Positions 1 through 11,448 of a DNA stretch of 64,000 bases are shown one piece after another. Origin of the DNA: Liquidambar formosana (lineage: Eukaryota; Streptophyta; Magnoliopsida; Saxifragales; Altingiaceae). The number at the start of each line of letters is the position of its first letter. Within the stretch, counting starts at the first letter, position 1. The position numbers and the translations under genes were made by a program. The stretch is from NCBI GenBank assembly GCA_039720395.1, contig CM077831.1:9350333-9414332 (forward strand), read 5' to 3'. The notes under the pieces were generated by a model. That model had not been told where the DNA came from. It did not search any database and saw nothing but the letters and a program-made list of their open reading frames with translations.

Positions 1-1108
1 AACTATGACTTCCATTGTTCCTCTTGCCACAGAGGCAACTAACTTACCCATTCCTACCACCCAACCTGCTTCTAACATCATTGGCTCCCCTAACCTCAAA
101 ACTCCAATTACATTCACCCATGAGGCTTCAAAGCAACCTGCCTTCACTTTAGCCCCATCCTAGTATTCAATGTGCCATGAAACTCTCACCTCCCCCCTCT
201 TACAAAACATGATTTATGTCCCCCCTATCCTTTTGAGTTGGTTAGCAAGCTTTACTCAATGGACTACCAAAGTCTCACTTTCTCCTTATAGAATGGTAGG
301 ACTGGTAACCCAAAAGAGCACCTAGTTCATTTCATTGACGCACTTGGCATTTATGCACCAAATCTTGTACTTTGCCTCGGGGAATTCTCTAAGTCAATCA
401 CTGAAATAGCATCACTTGGTATATAAAATTAGGTCTCAGATTTGTGTGGGACTGCTACAAGTCAAATAACATCTTCAAGACTATGATTTTTAGTATTGAG
501 GAGTGGCTCACACTCCTTGACTTAGGGAGGGAAGCGACAATAGTATGTAGAGAATCTTAATGATTATGTTAAGTGCTTCCATGACCACACCCTTCATGGC
601 TTAGAGCTTGTCGAGGAGGCTCCTTCGTTGATATATGTTAGGCATAGATTGTGTGTCAACTTCATCTTGAAATTGTGGGCATAACATTCGCTAGCCTTGT
701 TGAGGCATCGAGGTAGACTTATGATTCAGTTCAACATGGTAGTGGTAGACACCAATGTCAATCCCCAAAAGGTGCCCATGTGGTTATCGTTGTTGAATTC
801 AAAAGGATAAGTAGGGGGGCTCGCATAGCTCCTCAAAAAGGAAGGAGCATGAGCCACCTCCTCTTCCTTACTCTATGACAAAGGTTCATGCTGTCTTTGA
901 TCAATGGATGAAAGATGGTTTCCTTAAGTTCTACGATGGTACACGCTTGTTGATGTGAGAAGAAAAGGCTAGCAAGACTTGTTGCCGCTTCCATCGCAAC
1001 ACTAGACACCCCACTAGTGGGTGTTGGCCCTTGAGGCGTCTTTTCCATAAAAAGTTTGATGCCGAGGAGCTCACCTTCGCTCTTGAGAAAAATGAGATTG
1101 TAATGTAA
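1..1108 (+). pseudogene. Ty3/gypsy gag remnant, 5' end outside window
   Basis: Translation in shifting frames gives stretches typical of plant gypsy gag: NGRTGNPKEHLVHFIDALG near 290-345, NLNDYVKCFHDHTLHG near 555-605, and further on KVHAVFDQWMKDGFLKFYDG near 885-945 followed by a Cys/His-containing stretch (CCRFHRNTRHPTSGCWPLRR) near 980-1040. Gag is the structural capsid protein of LTR retrotransposons. Frames change several times and stops interrupt it, so it is dead. No protease or reverse transcriptase follows within the window. The family call rests on recalled gag motifs; the borders are approximate. Confidence 0.65.
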
Positions 1109-1719
1109 CTCCTTTTCTCCCTCACATCAACTATGTTTCTATTTCAAGTAACAAGGTCATTTAGTCATAGCCTCATAGGGGATGTCCATAAGAGTGGCAA
1201 TATCCATACATCAAAGTTGTAGATGAAACAAAATACCCATACCTCAAAGCCTAACTCTAATGTAACCTCATGTCTTATCAATTTTATTTAAATTGACGTG
1301 TGTTATGCTCAAAGTACAATGTGAAAAATATATATTCTTTCATTACTTGCATTGCTTAGCACTAGAAACTAATAGTTAAAAAAAAAAAGTATGGGTTCAA
1401 AAAAAGAAAATTCACCACAAGAATGTTCTTTCTTTTTGTCAAAGGCTCATAAGTCGCCTAAGCATGATAACCTCATGATCATCACTAGGATGGGTAAAGT
1501 AACCATGCAAGGTCATCATGCTCGCCCTCTTCACTCAGGGGAGATGACTAGTGGATTGGAAGTCAAGAGGGCGCTTAGACCCCAAGTTGTTGAAATTTAT
1601 TCTTAAAGCTTTTTACCCATTAGCATTTCCACCATAGTCCAAACAAAATAAAGCCTATCTTCTACAATTATAATTATCGAGGGAGCAAAGCAGGGGATTT
1701 CCTTCAAGGGTTCACCCCT
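1109..1719. other. Intergenic, no gene seen
   Basis: AT-rich sequence after the gag remnant. The short open frame at 1391-1606 has no recognisable domain and starts in an A-run. Possibly the rest of the same decayed element; I see no terminal repeat that would prove it. Confidence 0.4.
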
Positions 1720-2045
1720 TCATTATGTTGTGATCCAAGGTTAAGGACACAAGGTCCCTTTGGACCCTAGTTGGAAAACATTCAAACAAGGTATTCAACC
1801 ATAGAGCAAGATCTAGGTGGGTTGTATTGCTATATGGGTGATACAAGGCCAAGGACATAAGATCCCTATGGACCCTAATGAGAAGCATTTAGACAGAGTA
1901 TTCATATTCCCGCCCTAGAGTGAAAACTTAGGCGTGCCCTTGCATTGTTATGTGGGTGATCCAAGGTTGAGGACATAAGTTCTCCTTGAACCCTAACAAG
2001 AAAATAGTTAATCAGGGTATCTTGCCCTATAGCGAAACCTAAGGG
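1720..2045. repeat. Three degenerate tandem units of about 110-118 bp
   Basis: Each unit opens with a GATCCAAGG-like string (near 1732, 1840 and 1958), continues with AGGACA(C/T)AAG and a TGGACCCTA-like string, and ends with a TATTC..CC(C)TAGAG(T/C)GAA stretch. Spacings are about 108 and 118 bp. Non-coding; probably part of the decayed element that also holds the gag remnant. Confidence 0.6.
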
Positions 2046-2446
2046 GTAGCACCTTTAGAGGGTTGATTGGTTGATCCCAAGAAGGTGTAAACAAGTAAAA
2101 GATAAAAAAGGAGAGAAATCTATACGAAATGTGCATTTATGTGAAATGTGCGACCTTTGCGAAGAAAGTGCAACCTTTGTGGAGAAATATCCGAATTTTA
2201 TATGAAAGGTGCAATCTTTATAAAAGAAGGTGCAACTTCTATTCAAACAAGAAGAAAGTAGTTCTCTCTCATTCACCTTTAGGTGGGTGGCTTAGTGATG
2301 GGGCCTACACCCAATGCAAAAAAAAGAAAAAAGACTGAGGCATTTTCATTCATAGGGGTGCATTCCTAGGGAAGTGTATCCTAGGGATGCATTTCTAAAT
2401 GTGAGCGTCCTAAGGGTTGCATTCTAAGGAGGAGAATTCTAAGGGG
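2046..2446. repeat. Short-unit degenerate arrays, left half of a split array
   Basis: Two arrays lie here. Near 2130-2250 a ~20-30 bp unit around GTGCAACCTTT recurs. Near 2318-2446, after an A-rich run, GACTGAGGCATTTTCATTC is followed by repeats of GGGGTGCATTCCTAGG type. The same order (A-run, AGGCATTTTCATTC, GGTGCATTCC units, then GTGCAACC units) resumes at 9396, so the 6.9-kb hAT element split one array. Confidence 0.6.
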
Positions 2447-4390
2447 GTTGCACTCAGGGTCTTAAATATCATCAATGTCGACGATATATCGTTGATATCG
2501 ACACTGGTGGATACGATATATTGATGCGATATATAAATCACAGAATATCGAACGAAATATCGCTATATCGACGATATATCGTCGAATATCGCCAATATCG
2601 CGATAAGTCTAAGATATCTTCATTATTATGCAATTTATCGATGAAACATAGTCGATATATCGACGATATTCCTCGATATATCGACGAATATCGACAAGCC
2701 TGCTTTTCTAGTTTTCCTTTTCCTTTTGTCAGTTCTCAGTTTTGTCACTTCTGTCTCCTATCTGCTGTCTTGCTAAATTGCTGAGATGCTATCCCCTCTT
2801 TTCCCAACTTTCACATGAACAACAATCAACAGTACAACAACCTTTAGTCCTCTGCTCCTTTTCCCAGCTCCCTTTAGTCTACTTTACAGAATTACGAGTA
2901 TGAGTTAAAGACTTTTTACAACTATTCAACACTTTGTCAATTATCATACTTTTTACAGCTATTCCCAATAGTCTGCATCCCTATTCCTCATTTCCTCTAC
3001 ATAGTACACAAGTTTGCAAGCCTACTCCTCTAGACTTAGTCACTTGCTGCATTTTGTTTTAATAGTAGCAAACTGGCAGCTTTGCTACACGTGAAAAGCT
3101 CATCTAGTAGTGTAGACAGTACACTGCATGCCTATTTATTGCCATCTTGGTTTGTTTGTTTTTTTTTTTTTTTTTTTTTTCCCTTTTGTTGCATACTTGC
3201 ACTTGCATTATCACATGAAAAGCTACATCCTTTTTATTGTTATTTTTTGTCTGCATTGAGAAAGCATTTGCTTCAGTGATATTTGTTCCCACTTGGCCAC
3301 TTCCCAATTCCCGTTATAACTTTTATAAGACTATAACTCTATAAGTCTATAAATGTATAATAGAAGTGTGAACGAACAAGGAACAATAGAAGTATGCAAA
3401 ATATATATTTCATGAGTTTTAAACTCATACAGTTATAGTGTCAAAAGAAGTTGAGAAGATCAAGAGAAGCTGAGAAGAAAGCAGCTAGCAGCTGTGCATT
3501 AGTTGGAGACTTGAAGGTTATATTATGTTAATCTGTTCTTAATTCTTAGTGTCAAAATTATTTATTTATTTCAATTAACTATTTCTTTCCAAATTAATTT
3601 GTTCTTATAATCCATTAGTATTAAATATTAATTATGTATTTTTCTTTCAATTATATACTAAAGGGTTAAATCAGTGTTTTGACTTACGAAGTAATCTTAT
3701 TATTTCAATACATCTGGCCCCTTAATCACACAACCATACATGCCTATTTAAATTCATATGTCCAGAAGCCTCTCACAAATCACAATATAGTTGTAAACCT
3801 TAGTGATGTTTAATTGTTTATGAAAAGTAACATTTATATCCCTGGCCTAAACTATCATTGTCTCACAAAGTCACAATATATAGTTGTAAACCTTAGGTGA
3901 TGTTTATGAAAAGTAATATTTATAGCCTTGGCTAAACGGCTAAACCTTGGAAATCTTAATTCCAATATTTCCATTTCCATAATGCCTAATAATTCAAAAA
4001 GTCATATTTTTTTTTTTTTATCCAGAATATAAGTATATAACTGCCAAGATTGAGTAATCTTTTTATTTTTTATCTCTTTATTTTTTTATTTATTCACAAC
4101 TCACAAGTCATCTTTATAATCCCAACATGCAGTGCAATTTTCAATTAATTATTTCTTTCCAAATTAATTTGTTCTTAAAATCCCTTAGTTGTAAATATTG
4201 ATTATGTATATTTCTTTCAATTATATACTAATGGATCAAATTAGTGTTTTGATTTTTGAAGTAATCTTTTATTATTTAAATTACATATTTCTTTCAATTA
4301 TATACAATCACATATCATATATGCATATTTAAATTCATACGTCCAGTAAGGAAGTAAATAGTAATGTTATATAGTTATATGTTTTACACG

Positions 4391-4624
4391 TACCCATCCT
4401 TGGTAGCCCAGTTGGTATGGGAAGGGCGAACTTGTGATTGTGTGGTTAGGTGCACGGTCACAAGTTCGATTCCCCGCTAGGACAACCCAAGATTTAAGTG
4501 GGGGCCGTGGTAGTGGGTTGCTGCCCTAGTCTCCTTGAGGGTTTAGGTTACATGAGTGGGTCTAAAGGACCTTGCCGTGGGATGGTTCCCTGTTATTTAA
4601 AAAAAAGAAAAAAAAGAAAAGAAA
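4391..4624 (+). mobile_element. tRNA-derived SINE
   Basis: A polymerase III promoter is visible: A box TAGCCCAGTTGG at 4404-4415 and B box AGTTCGATTCC at 4463-4473, about 48 bp apart as in a tRNA gene. A tRNA-unrelated body of ~100 bp follows and ends in an A-rich tail with G interruptions (4599-4625). That is the usual plan of plant SINEs (tRNA-like head, body, A tail). Flanking direct repeats are not convincing. It sits inside the hAT element, so it inserted after the hAT did, or travelled with it. Confidence 0.8.
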
Positions 4625-6410
4625 AATATTCTACATATGTACAACTTGTACTTGTATAATTGTATCATTAATTCATTATATAATTATATAAATAATATAA
4701 TGTATTTATCACTCTTTTATTTATATCATGTATTCATATTTTATATAGATTCATAATCTTAAATTTACTTTCTATATTTATATTTATATTATAATGAGAT
4801 TTGCAGTTGTAGACTTTTAGCAAAAGATGTCAGGAGCGAAGAATGTTGATCATGTATGGGAATATGGGAGTCGTCTACTGGGTATAGTAGGTGGTATCCA
4901 GTGCAAGTATTGTCAAAAGACATGGAAGAGTGATGGGGCGACGCGGCTTAAGTACCATTAAATGGGGTCAGATCCAAAAAATAATATAGTGCCTTACGAA
5001 ATGTGCCTCCAGAGGTGAAAGATGAGATGTATCAACTTTTTTCGGTGAACGTTGCATTGAAGGCAGAAAAGGCAAGGAGAGATTTGACTGTTAGACACTT
5101 TTTAAGGGATAGTATATTGGAACCCCAATCAGATGATGTTGATGAAGATGATGATGAGGACGTCATCATGTACCTAATAATTTTGTATTCGCATAAAAGA
5201 AGGAATTATAAGAAAGCCTACCATGTTCTAGTAGGAAGAGCAAAGGAGAAGATTCCAATCAGTGGGTGGTCCTAGAAGTTCTGGTGTTGGTGGCTCAGGT
5301 TCTTGTAGAAGTAAAAGTAAAGGACCAACGGCTCCACTTAAACGTAGTCAAAGCGTTCGGGTGCCAGAAACTCATATCCCTCCTATTCCTTCTCTCTATA
5401 GATCAGAACAAGCAAAATAAAGGATTATTAAGGATGCTTTTAGTAAAAGTAAGATAAAAGAGGGCTTAGGTAGATTAGTTGCAAAATTCTTTATACATGA
5501 GAATGTCCCGCTTGAGAAGGCAGCCTCCCATCATTTCAAAAATATGATTGCTGGAGCTTAGACTTCTGGAACATCAGTTAATCCTCCTTTCCCGTATGAG
5601 ATCAGAACTAAATATCTTGTTATGAAGGTAATTACTAATTTAATGAATAAATACTAGTATTTATTCATTATTGGGTTTTATTTATGATTTTTTAATTTTC
5701 TATATGATTTTCCTTAAATGCCATTTCATTTCACAGATTGAAGACATAAATAAATACGTTGAACAAATAAAGCCAATGTGGAAGATATATGGCTGCACTA
5801 TTATGTGTGATGGATGGACGGGTCCCACAAAATTGTTCATCATCAACTTTATGTTATATTGTAAAGGGAAGACAATCTTCTTGAAGTCGGTAGACGCTTC
5901 GGACAACATTAAGGACCATATGTATATTTATGGTTTGATGAGAGGTGTTGTGCAATCAATTGGTAGTAAAAATGTTGTACAAATAGTGACTGATAATGGC
6001 AACAATTATGAGAAAGTGGGGCAGAAGTTAATGGAAAAGTATAATTTATATTGGACACCCTACGCTACTCATTGCATCGATCTCATATTTGAGAAGATTG
6101 TTGAGAAAAAAGCTGTTGTAGAGGTGATTACTGATGGGAGGGTGATCACAAACTTTATATACAACTACAATTGGTTGTTGGCGCAGATGAGAGCATTTTG
6201 TGGAGGAGACATTGTGCGACCTGGGTGTCACTTGGTTTGCCACGAATTTTATTGTACTCGATAGCCTATCAAAGAGAAAGGCGGGTTTGAAATCCTTGTT
6301 CCCTTCTGATGAATGAAGTGAACATCAATTGAGCAGAACGCCACTAGGTCGTTATGTTGAATCATTGATTCTAAACCACTCTTTATGGGGCAAGGTTGCA
6401 AAAGCATGTA

Positions 6411-6671
6411 CTCTCTCTGTTCTAAATTAAGTGTACCCCTTGAAAAAACATGCTTTTTAAGAAAACCCTATTAAATGCTTTCACATCAATGCATATGTTT
6501 TGAAATTCCAATTTTGCCCTCAAGTGTGTAAAACATTAGAAAAAGTGAGAATACCTTTCTAAGGGTATTTTAGGAAATGAATAAAAAATGACCATTGACT
6601 TTTGAAATAGGACAATTATTTTGAAACATCCCAAAAAGGAAAGTAGGATACTTATTTAGGAGCTGAGGGAG
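6411..6671. mobile_element. Stowaway-like MITE (Tc1/mariner), copy 1
   Basis: 261 bp between TA dinucleotides (6409-6410 and 6672-6673). Left end CTCTCTCTGTTCTAAATTAA; right end on the other strand CTCCCTCAGCTCCTAAATAA. The CTCCCTC(C/T)GT terminus and TA duplication are the Stowaway signature. It is about 75% alike by eye to the copy at 36511-36760 and has no coding capacity. It lies within the broken hAT transposase. Confidence 0.85.
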
Positions 6672-6924
6672 TAGTATTTGTGATCTTCTTTACCGACTAT
6701 TGCGCCTTGTTGATAGTGAGGTATGCCCAACCTTGGGTGTAGTTTATTAAGCATTCTAAGTAATGAAAGAGGCCTCTCGAAACATCTAATCGAAATGTGG
6801 CATGGGTTTTAAAAGCTATAAGGGAGCGTTAGGATTAATCAATCGATCATCCTTTATTGTCGGCAGATATAATTTATACATTCTAAATTTCTAAGTTAAA
6901 TTCCTCTATCTAAAATTCTAGATG

Positions 6925-6959
<35 letters not shown>

Positions 6960-6960
6960 C

Positions 6961-7270
6961 GGTAATGATCCTATTAGCACGGCTACAAACCTACAATTGT
7001 TGATTACAAACCTTCAATTGACTGATTACAAACTTACAATTGACTGACTACAAATGGATGGTTTTTAAATAGCTACAAACATCCTATTTCATCGACTACA
7101 AACCTACAATTGACTAATTACAAACCTACAATTGACTGACTACAATCGCCCGCGGGCTAGATAATTGTCCATTTGTTGTTAGTCAATTGTAAGTTTGTAA
7201 TCAATCAATTGTAGGTTTGTAATCAGTAATTGTAGGTTTGTGTTGTGCTAATATAAGCCTATATCAGCAC
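6961..7270. mobile_element. MITE with clustered subterminal repeats in both orientations
   Basis: Left part holds five direct copies of a ~21-24 bp unit of the type CTACAAACCTACAATTGACT; the right part holds three copies of the reverse complement (TGTAGGTTTGTAATCA). Near the ends, ATTAGCAC on the left pairs with GTGCTAAT on the right. TA-repeat tracts flank both sides (6931-6959 and 7277-7293). Many copies of one motif at both ends is the usual layout of transposase-binding sites. Exact borders and target duplication are hidden in the TA tracts. Confidence 0.65.
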
Positions 7271-9395
7271 GTGCATATATATATATATATATATCCTAAT
7301 TGTTATTTGTTATTTGTTAGTTTGTTACACACTTGTACTACACAAATTGAAAGTAATTAAATTGTATATTTTATATTTGACATGAATGCTAGCATACTAC
7401 TTAAACCCAAAGTATCAATACAAAAATAAAATTAGTCATGACCCAGACTTGACGGCCGTGCTTGAGGTCTTCCAAAAGTTGGAACCAAACTCCCAAATGG
7501 GTGGACAAATTGGAAATGAGGTAACACTGCAGCAATTACTATCAAAGTTTATATTTTAATATTTATTTTATTTAATCACTGATGAAAAGGTTGCACTTGT
7601 AGATTATAATGTTTTGAGAAGCGAGGGGTAGATTTGGAGAGAAACTCGCAATTGCATCAAGAGAAAGCATGATAGCTGGTACGTATAGAATTATATAGAC
7701 TACTAACAAATTTATTAACTTATAAATTTTAAAGTTGTAAATATAAAATTAATAGTTTCATCTTATTATGGCTAGTTGATTGGTGGGATATGTATGGGGT
7801 TTCCGCTCCAACATTGAGGGCATTGACAATTAAGATATTGTCATAAACAGGCTTTTTTTCAGCTTGTGAAAGGAACTGGAGCACATTTTCCTTAATACAT
7901 ACAAAGCTAGCGAAATCGACTGGTGTACGAAAGGCTTGAAAAACTAGTCTTTTGTTATTATAACATGAGGCTGAGGGTCAGAGATATGGAAGCTGAGATG
8001 GACAATACAGCAGAGTTAGAGCCTCTAAATCTACTCGATATATCGGTCGAGATAGGAGAGGAAAATGAGAATCCTCTTTACCAATGGATTAGGCCCACAC
8101 ATATGGATGGACCAGATGGTGAACTTGATCCAAAGGTGGCACAAGAAGTTCAAAACCTTGGGATTGACGTCCAAAGAGTTATAGTTGAGGAGGTTTTATC
8201 AAGCAATGGTGCAATGAGAATGGATCTGGTACATTCTAAGTCTTTTGACTCTTCTGACACCAATACTAGAGGTGGGGCTGGTGATGGAAATGATGATGGG
8301 GACAATGATGGAGGGGGGGTGGAAATTATGGAGCTGTAGGTAGTCCGAGGCCATTGAGTCCTTTTACCTGTGAAGCAGATTTCACACATGTGACATAGGA
8401 TGTAGACCATGGCTCTAGGAGAGCAAGGAGAAGTATCGGGGCAATAGGCAAACATTATTCAAGGAAAAAAAATCGGGGAAAAAACACAACAAGCCAACAA
8501 GATGTAGATTCCCTTTCCTCAAACTTTAAGTCTATGAGTATGGGATCAAAGCAAAGTCATTTTGGGTATAGAACAGACTCGAGCCACGATACCTATTCCT
8601 ATCAACATGTCCAACCTATGCCATATGAGTTATACAACCCAAATCACTATAACACCGATCCTCAGGGGCATATATCCATGGGCAACAATATCCATATAAT
8701 TAACTTCCTAGTTATATGCCCAATCCATACTTAATATATCCATCAGTCCCACCAGATACAATCCCAAGATTTTTGGAATCACCAGATTGGGTATCAAATG
8801 AAGGAGCACCTCCTGAGATTAGTCAATTAGATTTACCATCATTGGAATCCTAGAGCAGGCTTCTGTTTAAGAATATGACCGTCATTTACAGAATTTCCTA
8901 TTGAATTATGTTAATTTTATGACATGGCCAAACTATTGTCATAATATTACCACTATGGAAAGGCAGTAAGGATGGGAATGATGATTTTGAACCACCAAGG
9001 AGTACTAAACTACTAATGTAAATATGTAAGTATATAAGTCAGAATATGTTTATTGTGTAAATGATAAATATTTACAAATTTTAATCTCATATGACATTTG
9101 GATGTTAAATTTGCATAAATTTCTATTATTTATTTTCTCAGCGTATCACACTATTTATACCCTACACAACACATAATTATATTATACACATTTAAATTGC
9201 AATATTTATATCCTAGATTGTGTATTAGAGTCTAAATCATTGTTTCCAGAGTTTCAATAAAAATATCCGTGTTTAACTCATAATATCCACCATATCTTTA
9301 AAACGATATCAATATTGTCGATATATCCGATATATCCATATTTTTGGACCCTCGATATATCCATCAATATTGATATTAAAGTCCTTGGTTGCACT

Positions 9396-10090
9396 CCATG
9401 CCAAAAAAAAAAAAAAAAAAAAAAAAAAAGACTAGGCATTTTCATTCCGGGGGGTGCATCCTAAGGGTTTTGTCCCAGGGGGGTGCATCCTATGGGGTGC
9501 ATTCCTAGGGGGTGCATTATATAGAGGGTGCATTTTTCAGGGGGTGCATTCTTCAGAGAGTGAGTGCATTCCTAAGGGAGTGTATCCTAGGGGTTGCATT
9601 CCTTGGAGGGTGTACTTTAAGGGGGTTGGTTTTATGAAGATACACACATATAAATTCCATGAAAAACAAAAAGTTCTATATTTTGCAAAGAAAGAAATCT
9701 GAAGGTAGGAGCTTCCTTTGTAAAGAAAGGAGCAACCTTTTTTGTAAAGAAAGGGGATACCCTTGTGAAGTAAATAGAAACTTTTGTGAAGAAAGATGCA
9801 ACCTTTATGAAAAGAGATTAAAAATCTATACAAAAGGTGCAATCAATTTGGAAAGATTCAAACTTTGTATGAAAACTGTAATCTTTTTGAAGAAAGGTGT
9901 AACCTTTATGAAGTAAGACAACTTTTGTGCAAAATTTCCTGGGGTTGGCTTTTTCACTCACTAAGGTGGGGGGCTAATAACCCAGGGTGGATGTTATTTA
10001 CCCAAGGTGGAAGCTATTTACTATTTACCTTAGGTGGGGGCTTTTAACTATTTACCCAAGTAGGCTACTTACTTAAGGAGTCAATTTACT
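9396..10090. repeat. Short-unit arrays, right half of the split array
   Basis: After a 27-base A-run come AGACTAGGCATTTTCATTCC and about ten degenerate units of GGGGTGCATTCCTA type (9450-9620). Next are about ten units built around AAGAAAGGTGCAACCTTTATG spaced ~20-30 bp (9690-9930). The last part has GGTGGGGGCTATTTACCC-like units (9960-10080). Short open frames here are by-products of the repeats. The first two arrays also occur left of the hAT element. Confidence 0.6.
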
Positions 10091-10464
10091 CTTAGGAGTT
10101 TACTTACCCAAGGGGATGGCTTCAAAGGGGCGGTTGTTGAATAAAGAAGCCTTGAGTGCTTACATTTAGAGCTCATACTATAATTTCATGTAAATTGTCA
10201 AAAGCAATCAACTTTGGAGAGGAGCCTCCATAAGGAGGCACTACCTGGACTTCCTATCATTGGAAGGACATTGGAAAACAAATCAACCATCAGAAAAGGT
10301 TGACGAAAAATTCAAAAGGTTCCATAAGCTTGCGCTATCGGACATCACCAACTCAAATAGTTCACATCTCAAATAGATTGAGAAAGAAATTAAAATTTCC
10401 AAGAATGAGGAAATGAAGAGAACAAGAAAATTTAGAAATCCATATTTTACATTCAATCATTAGT
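10091..10464. other. Intergenic, no gene seen
   Basis: No domain, hairpin or terminal repeat recognised. It links the split repeat array to the 9-bp-TSD element that follows. Confidence 0.4.
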
Positions 10465-10473
10465 GTTGTGCAT

Positions 10474-11439
10474 GTAGTTATTAAACCCAGATGAGACACT
10501 GACCAGTTCAAGTTGAGTTCAACTACTAGGTGAATGGTCGAACTAGTGTTATAATTAAAAAATAATAAAATAAAAAATGATTATAAAAAATGAAATTTTA
10601 CTTGAAAAAAATATAAAATATATTCTTATTTTATATTATTTTAAATATATTGAAACTATTTACTGCTTACTAGATTTCAGAGCACACACATTGCGTGTGC
10701 AAAAAAAAAAATGTGACAAAGATCTTCCAAAAAATAATATTGACAAAAGCTAAAAAAATAAAAATTTGAATTCAAATGCAAAACAAAAGCTGATATTAAG
10801 TGGTTAAGGAGAGAGAATGGGAAGGTAGTTATGATAAAGGTTGGAGAAGTGATGTTTAGGGAAGGGGAATGAGAGGATAGTGGGTGGTTAAGTTTGAGTT
10901 AATTTAGGATTCCTTACTTAAAAGATGTTTGTAACCCCGTTAACCTCTATCATATTTAAAACTGTTAGGTACCTTTTAGTAATCCACCCCATATATCCAA
11001 CCAAAAGTCCAAACGTTTTCTATATCAGCATAGATATATATTATTTTAAACATATATAACTTTTAAATATATTTTAAATAAGTTATTTTCAATATATTTT
11101 GATATATTAATAAGTATATGAACTAAAACATATAAAGAATATTTGTTGCCTAAATTTAACTAATGTGGATAGTTGGATAAATGGCAAGAATGCCTTGAGA
11201 TGCTCATGTGACTCAATGTTCGAACATCCCTAATTTTACCGGTTAGAGTTCTTTTGTTACAACCATTCAAATAGTAGACCATTCTAACCGGTTCTGGTTC
11301 ACACTGGTTCGTTTAAAATTCATCACCGTCTCATTCTGGTTCATATGCATAAACGATTCACACAAAATACCAAACCAGACCAAGGATCAGATCGCTGGTT
11401 CATTGGTCGATCCGGTCTGGTCCGGGTTTAATGACTATG
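10474..11439. mobile_element. Non-autonomous Mutator-like element, perfect 9-bp TSD
   Basis: The 966-bp segment is flanked by identical 9-bp repeats GTTGTGCAT at 10465-10473 and 11440-11448. The left end reads GTAGTTATTAAACCCAG; the right end on the other strand reads CATAGTCATTAAACCCGG, which agrees at 14 of 16 aligned bases. The subterminal DNA is rich in GGTTC/ACCGG strings while the middle is AT-rich and non-coding. Nine-bp duplications are typical of the Mutator superfamily. A second element of similar style is at 61477-62231. Confidence 0.8.
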
Positions 11440-11448
11440 GTTGTGCAT

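Larger units (their letters stand above)
4827..8337 (+). pseudogene. hAT transposase, broken (BED finger, DUF659, hATC)
   Basis: Three recognisable parts lie in order. From 4827, a BED-type zinc finger: VWEYGSRLLG, then the CKYC pair and RLKYH, followed by a stop. From 5003, PPEVKDEMYQLFSVNVALKA in another frame. At 5730-6262, a DUF659 region with CTIMCDGWTGPTK, IVTDNGNNYEKVGQKLM and WTPYATHCIDL. At about 7390-7520, a piece containing DPDLTAVLEVF; at 7780-7915, ACERNWSTFSLIHTK, the start of the hATC dimerisation domain; and at 7923-8337, MYERLEKLVFCYYNMRLRVR and DLLDISVEIGEE. At least two frameshifts and several stops break it, and a Stowaway MITE (6411-6671) sits inside. The family normally cuts and pastes hAT DNA in the nucleus. 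Confidence 0.88.
2455..9387 (+). mobile_element. hAT-superfamily DNA transposon, 6.9 kb, with perfect 8-bp TSD
   Basis: The element is bounded by identical 8-bp target duplications GTTGCACT at 2447-2454 and 9388-9395. The left end reads CAGGGTCTTAAATATC; the right end on the opposite strand reads CAAGGACTTTAATATC (13 of 16 identical). Both ends continue into subterminal DNA rich in GATATATCG-type motifs (2470-2700 and 9270-9370), as expected of transposase-binding regions of hAT elements. Inside lies a broken transposase gene in plus orientation, plus a SINE, a Stowaway MITE and another MITE that inserted later. Eight-bp duplications and CA(A/G)G ends fit the hAT superfamily. The transposase is inactivated, so the copy can no longer move on its own. 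Confidence 0.9.

Noticed and set aside
4391..4480. A tRNA gene
   Set aside because: A and B boxes are present but the acceptor and anticodon stems do not close, and a body with an A-rich tail follows. SINE fits better.
6980..7230. Regularly spaced ~20-bp repeats resembling a CRISPR array
   Set aside because: Spacers are as repetitive as the repeats, the second half is inverted, and the context is a plant nuclear transposon. It is a MITE with subterminal repeats.
8150..8455. Minus-strand frame of 101 residues
   Set aside because: Shadow of the broken hAT transposase C-terminus on the plus strand.
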